Shown one piece after another: positions 60,640-64,000 of a stretch of 64,000 nucleotides of DNA. Where the stretch lies: NCBI RefSeq assembly GCF_016316925.1, contig NZ_JAEEGB010000002.1, positions 37,822 through 101,821 on the forward strand, in the 5' to 3' direction. Within the stretch, counting starts at the first letter, position 1. The number at the start of each line of letters is the position of its first letter. The translations under genes and the position numbers were made by a program. Source of the stretch: Clostridium aciditolerans. Its GTDB lineage: Bacteria > Bacillota > Clostridia > Clostridiales > Clostridiaceae. The notes beneath the pieces are model-generated. The model made no database searches, had not been told where the DNA came from, and worked only from the letters and a program-made list of their open reading frames with translations.

Positions 60640-61195
60640 TCGTATTTTAAAAGATGGACATGCATTGTCTGAAACTGTATTAAAGGTTGATTCCTTTTTA
60701 AATCATCAAGTAGACCCAAATTTAATGTATGAAATGGGCACTTATTTCAAAAATTATTTTAAAGAGCATGAAATTACCAAGATATTTACAATCGAAAGCT
60801 CAGGAATTGCTCCAGCAGTTATGACTGCAATGCAAATGAACTTGCCAATGGTGACATTAAAGAAGCAATCATCAAAAATATTAAATGGTGATGTTTATCA
60901 AACAACTGTACATTCATTTACAAAAGCAATGGATTATGAGCTAACTTTATCTAAAAAATATATAACGGCAGAAGATCGAATACTAATTATTGATGATTTC
61001 TTAGCAAATGGTGAAGCTGCATTAGGTGCGGCCCGTTTAGTTGAAGAAGCAGGAGCTCAAGTTGCAGGAATAGGAATAGTTATTGAAAAGTCATTTCAAC
61101 CTGGACGCAAGGTTCTAGAGGATAAAGGATATGAGGTTTATTCACTAGCACGTATTGCTAAATTAGGTGAGGGTTTAATCGAATTTGTAGAATAA
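60623..61195 (+). CDS. xpt: Xanthine phosphoribosyltransferase
   Basis: 190-residue type I PRTase. Seen: N-terminal [45 protein letters not shown]-binding loop [21 protein letters not shown], and C-terminal EFVE. Converts xanthine plus PRPP into XMP. Length and motifs match B. subtilis Xpt. It overlaps the permease gene by 17 bases and shares the riboswitch, as in xpt-pbuX operons, although the gene order is reversed here. Confidence 0.93.
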   Translation: MKELHNRILKDGHALSETVLKVDSFLNHQVDPNLMYEMGTYFKNYFKEHEITKIFTIESSGIAPAVMTAMQMNLPMVTLKKQSSKILNGDVYQTTVHSFTKAMDYELTLSKKYITAEDRILIIDDFLANGEAALGAARLVEEAGAQVAGIGIVIEKSFQPGRKVLEDKGYEVYSLARIAKLGEGLIEFVE

Positions 61196-61254
61196 GTATA
61201 GAGTTACTAGGCGGTCAGTTGACTTATACACTAAAAAGTATTAGTAACATTTTC

Positions 61255-61340
61255 AGGGGACAGAGGACAATTGACAGAGGACAGATTAAGGTGAGTTTTC
61301 CTCCTTTTCTGTCAATTGTCAATTTTTTTGTCCTCCCCTC
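61255..61340. repeat. 86-bp inverted repeat with ACAGAGGACA motifs
   Basis: AGGGGACAGAGGACAATTGACAGA on the left faces TCTGTCAATTGTC...TGTCCTCCCCT on the right; GACAATTGACAGA (61265-61277) and TCTGTCAATTGTC (61308-61320) pair perfectly. GGACAG(A) occurs several times in the left arm. Downstream of xpt; may act as terminator (T7 run in the right arm) or be a small repeat element. Confidence 0.65.
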
Positions 61341-61492
61341 ATAAAAATTGCTAAATTAAATTATAGTATTAATCGATATTTTAATTTGGGTATCTATATA
61401 AATAAAGAATGGGTATGACTGTACTGGTAGAACTGGTGCAGTCTTTTGTTATTTCATGGGGGAGCTATGATATAATAGTAGTGGTGATAAAT

Positions 61493-62404
61493 ATGAAAAT
61501 TAATAGATTAATAGAGATAATAATTATACTTCTTGGTAGAGGAACAGTAACAGCAAAGGAACTTTCAGAAAGATTTAGCGTGTCGCAGCGTACAATTTAT
61601 AGAGATATAGATGAGCTATCTAGTGCAGGTATACCAGTGTATATGAGTAAAGGAAAAGGTGGAGGGATTTCTCTTTTGGAGAATTATACTCTAGATAAGA
61701 CTATTTTATCAGAGGAGGAAAGAGGAAATATAATTTTTGCACTTAAGACCTTAGGGGCAACGAGGCAACTGCAGATAGATAATACTATAGAAAAACTTAA
61801 AAGTATATTTGGAAGTAATAACTCTATAGATTGGGTAGATGTTGATTTTACACATTGGGGAAGTAATGGCGACATTGATAGGAGATTTGATGAGATTAAG
61901 ACTGCCATATTAAAACAAAAAATTTTAGAGTTTAAATATGTAAATTCTAAAAATATTAAAAGTGACCGAGTAGTAAAGCCGTATAAGATTATCTTTAAAG
62001 GGCAAGCTTGGTATCTATTAGGCTTTTGCTGCGAAAAAGAATGTTTCAGAATATTTAAGATTACACGTATGAGAGAAGTAAAGACTATAGATAAAAATTT
62101 TGAAAGAAAAGAAATTAGTAAGTATTTTAAGAAAACTAAAAGTGATTATAAATTTAATACGGTTATACTTAAGCTTAGATTCAATTCTAATATGCTTTAT
62201 CGTATTATTGATTATTATAATGAAAATCAAATTTTACAAGAACCAGATGGCTCTTATTTAGTAACAGCAGAGTTTCCCTATGATGAGTGGGTATACTCTC
62301 ACATATTATCTTATGGGGATAGCGTGGAAGTTATTGAGCCTGAATATGTAGTACAAGAAGTTAAAAAAAGACTTAAAAATATGTTTAATAAATATATAAT
62401 ATGA
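61493..62404 (+). CDS. YafY-type transcriptional regulator with WYL domain
   Basis: 303-residue DeoR/YafY-like regulator. N-terminal winged helix (1-60: LLGRGTVTAKELSERFSVSQ, RTIYRDIDELSSAGIPVY), WYL domain (about 135-215: FKYVNSKNIKSDRVVKPYKI, AWYLLGFC, CFRIFKITRM), and a C-terminal WCX region (220-303). WYL domains bind nucleic acid or nucleotides. Start 61493 has GGTGAT; earlier in-frame codons lack an RBS. Precedes a zinc-ribbon gene and a radical SAM gene in the same direction (gaps of 63 and 13 bases), which it may control. Confidence 0.88.
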   Translation: MKINRLIEIIIILLGRGTVTAKELSERFSVSQRTIYRDIDELSSAGIPVYMSKGKGGGISLLENYTLDKTILSEEERGNIIFALKTLGATRQLQIDNTIEKLKSIFGSNNSIDWVDVDFTHWGSNGDIDRRFDEIKTAILKQKILEFKYVNSKNIKSDRVVKPYKIIFKGQAWYLLGFCCEKECFRIFKITRMREVKTIDKNFERKEISKYFKKTKSDYKFNTVILKLRFNSNMLYRIIDYYNENQILQEPDGSYLVTAEFPYDEWVYSHILSYGDSVEVIEPEYVVQEVKKRLKNMFNKYII

Positions 62405-62467
62405 CATATAGATGTCATATATTATTTGATATTATGGATACAAATAACAAAAAGGAGTGTGTCTATA

Positions 62468-62731
62468 ATGGAAAGAATTTATTGTCAAAGCTGTGGAATG
62501 CCACTTATTGATCAAAAGGAAATTGGAACTAATGAGGATGGAAGCAAGAACACGGAGTACTGTATTTATTGTTTTGAAAATGGCACCTTTAAAGGTGATA
62601 TGACAATGGAGCAGATGATTGAGTTTTGTGTACCACATATGGTAAACGCAAATCCTCATATGAGTGAACAAGAAGCTAGAAGTAATCTACAAAGATTTCT
62701 TCCTACACTAAAAAGATGGAAGAATAGGTAG
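62468..62731 (+). CDS. Small zinc-ribbon protein
   Basis: 87-residue protein with an N-terminal zinc ribbon: CQSCGMP (residues 6-12) and YCIYCFENG (about 31-39) supply the four Cys ligands; the rest (TMEQMIEFCVPHMVNANPHM) is helical. Matches the putative zinc-ribbon family (PF12674-like), often next to transcription regulators. ATG 62468 preceded by AAGGAG. Ends 13 bases before the radical SAM gene. Role unknown. Confidence 0.8.
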   Translation: MERIYCQSCGMPLIDQKEIGTNEDGSKNTEYCIYCFENGTFKGDMTMEQMIEFCVPHMVNANPHMSEQEARSNLQRFLPTLKRWKNR

Positions 62732-62744
62732 GCAAGGAGGATAA

Positions 62745-63638
62745 ATGGACTATATTCCTGCAAAAACAATAATCTCACAGTATGCCAAGGAAAACTCATG
62801 GTTTGGCATTAATTACAATATGAATATTTATAAGGGATGTTGCCATGGCTGCATTTATTGTGATTCCAGAAGCGAATGCTATGGTATAGAGAACTTTGAT
62901 AAGGTAAGGGTAAAGGAAAATTCAACACAAATTATCAGAAAAGAATTGAAAGGTAAGAGAAGAACTGGAGTCGTTGGGACAGGCGCAATGAGCGATCCCT
63001 ACAATCCTTTTGAGAAGGATTTAATGCTGACAAGAAATGCACTTGAACAAATAAATGCTTTTAATTTTGGAATAGCAATAGCTACTAAAAGTAATCTTAT
63101 TACAAGAGATATTGATATTTTGAAAAAAATTAAGGAGCATTCCCCAGTGCTTATTAAGATAACTATTACTACCTATAATGATGAGCTTTGTAAAAAAATT
63201 GAGCCAAATGTTTGTGTATCCTCTGAAAGATTTAAAGCAATAAAAAAGCTCTCGGATAATGGTATATTCACCGGGATATTACTTATGCCCATTTTACCAT
63301 TCATTAACGATAATGAAGAGAATATCATAAATATAGTAAGAAAAGCTTCTGAATGTGGCGCAAAGTTTATTTTGGCTTATGGTATGGGATTAACTCTTAG
63401 ACAAAACCAAAGAGATTATTTTTATGATAAGTTGTCAGAAGTATTTCAAAATGATGACCTGGCTAAAAAATATAATACAGTGTTTGGAAATAGGTATGAA
63501 TGTTCTTCTCCTAATACAAAAAGGCTCTGGACAATATTTAAAAATGAATGTGAGAGATTAGGGATACTTTATAAAATGCAGGATATAGTATCTGCTTATA
63601 AGAATGGATATTATGATAAGCAAATAAGCTGGTTTTGA
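62745..63638 (+). CDS. Radical SAM protein, SplB/Rv2578c-like
   Basis: 297-residue radical SAM protein. Cluster motif GCCHGCIYCDSR gives CxxxCxxC (about residues 33-40). Further: GTGAMSDPYNPFEKDLMLTR, IAIATKSNLITRDIDILKKI, IKITITTYNDELCKKIEPN, AIKKLSDNGIFTGILLMPIL. These match the SPL-like subfamily that includes spore photoproduct lyase relatives and Rv2578c-type proteins. ATG 62745 has AAGGAGG. The substrate is not predictable; a nucleic acid link is common in relatives. Confidence 0.82.
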   Translation: MDYIPAKTIISQYAKENSWFGINYNMNIYKGCCHGCIYCDSRSECYGIENFDKVRVKENSTQIIRKELKGKRRTGVVGTGAMSDPYNPFEKDLMLTRNALEQINAFNFGIAIATKSNLITRDIDILKKIKEHSPVLIKITITTYNDELCKKIEPNVCVSSERFKAIKKLSDNGIFTGILLMPILPFINDNEENIINIVRKASECGAKFILAYGMGLTLRQNQRDYFYDKLSEVFQNDDLAKKYNTVFGNRYECSSPNTKRLWTIFKNECERLGILYKMQDIVSAYKNGYYDKQISWF

Positions 63639-64000
63639 ATTAAGTGCTTTATATGTTTCAACCTAAATCAAATAAACTCGCATATAATATTGGAGTATTG
63701 CCTGCTTAGTAAGTTAGAGATATTATCAGAGTTAACAGTGAAGAAGCTAAATTGTGTGATATAGGAAATAGCCATTAAGTGGTATTCCTAATATTTTTGT
63801 CACATAAATGGAACTGATACAATTGAACTTAGCAGTCAAGCAGTTGATGCTTTGAGTTCTGCTACAAAAAACATAAGTTATGGACAAACATATTCTAATA
63901 CTAAGAGTTCAACTTAATTAAATTCTTAGTTCTAGAACAATAAGAGAAAATATGTAAAATAAAAGAGTTTAGAGCGATCTGATATGCTCCCCTTGTGGTA
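63639..64000. other. Gene-free end of window with a coding remnant
   Basis: AT-rich sequence with a hairpin ATAGGAAAT...GTATTCCTA (about 63759-63791). Positions about 63808-63917 read in one frame as NGTDTIELSSQAVDALSSAT, KNISYGQTYSNTKSST then stop, which looks like the tail of a secreted protein without its start. A GCCTGCTTA word at about 63709 echoes the dispersed repeat, and AATAAACTCGC (about 63670) echoes the loop of the 46.6-kb inverted repeat. Nothing complete. Confidence 0.4.

Noticed and set aside
60255-60719. 154-codon minus-strand frame across pbuX and xpt
   Set aside because: Antisense to two strongly conserved overlapping genes.

Overview
The window reads as chromosomal DNA from a low-GC Gram-positive anaerobe of the Clostridium type. 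The signs are very AT-rich sequence, strong AGGAGG-type ribosome binding sites, frequent TTG/GTG starts, T-box leaders, a purine riboswitch, and flavodoxin-like reductases. No rRNA, tRNA, CRISPR array or intact phage or transposon was found. The species cannot be fixed from the sequence alone.

Layout. 1-5.4 kb: 3' part of a BceB-like permease, an FtsX-like protein, a GT39-like membrane glycosyltransferase, and an ABC ATPase with a truncated permease. 5.4-10.9 kb: a visibly less AT-rich catabolic block (TauE-type exporter, ornithine cyclodeaminase family, PptA-like tautomerase, IlvD/Edd dehydratase, TrmB-type regulator) bordered by transposase-like debris, a 31-bp tandem repeat and a dispersed repeat. 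11-16.5 kb: L,D-transpeptidase, MFS exporter, a broken isochorismatase-family gene and small conserved proteins. 16.6-20 kb: a minus-strand set whose two enzymes match the two halves of the plant Tm-1 protein, with a regulator made of the same TIM-barrel fused to an AraC DNA-binding domain. 20-24.4 kb: flavin reductases, a GH18 remnant, a YARHG protein and an esterase. 24.8-29.4 kb: a five-gene NAD salvage operon headed by a NrtR-like regulator with a degenerate Nudix box. 29.5-39.9 kb: HxlR regulator divergent from a flavoprotein, a tRNA-editing-like deacylase, a two-component system with a membrane-tethered HTH partner, a RelA/SpoT-domain protein and a rhodanese lipoprotein.

40-46.6 kb is a branched-chain amino acid locus. 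ilvD (minus) and an aminotransferase-ilvC-ilvB operon (plus) diverge, each behind its own T-box leader; both leaders appear to carry the isoleucine specifier ATC, so uncharged tRNA-Ile should switch on both arms. 46.6-47.03 kb holds three consecutive inverted repeats, then a dapB-like gene, two tandem TPR paralogues (the second apparently starting with ATT) and a Cys-rich small protein. 50.4-53.9 kb is a TrpXYZ-like ABC importer operon preceded by a HutP-family gene. 54-58.9 kb has a YdcZ-type transporter with an amidohydrolase, a HAD phosphatase, a secreted PTP-like phosphatase, an ArsR regulator and a YitT protein. 59-61.2 kb is a guanine-class riboswitch controlling xanthine permease and xanthine phosphoribosyltransferase. 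The end holds a WYL regulator, a zinc-ribbon protein and a radical SAM protein.

Most interesting leads: the split Tm-1 cluster with its enzyme-derived regulator; the NAD operon, whose PRPP-synthetase-like plus NAMPT-like pair resembles the phage NARP1 pathway; the orphan dehydratase/tautomerase/cyclodeaminase cluster; the inverted-repeat block at 46.6-47.0 kb; and the dispersed repeat shared by 5.9 and 55.7 kb.
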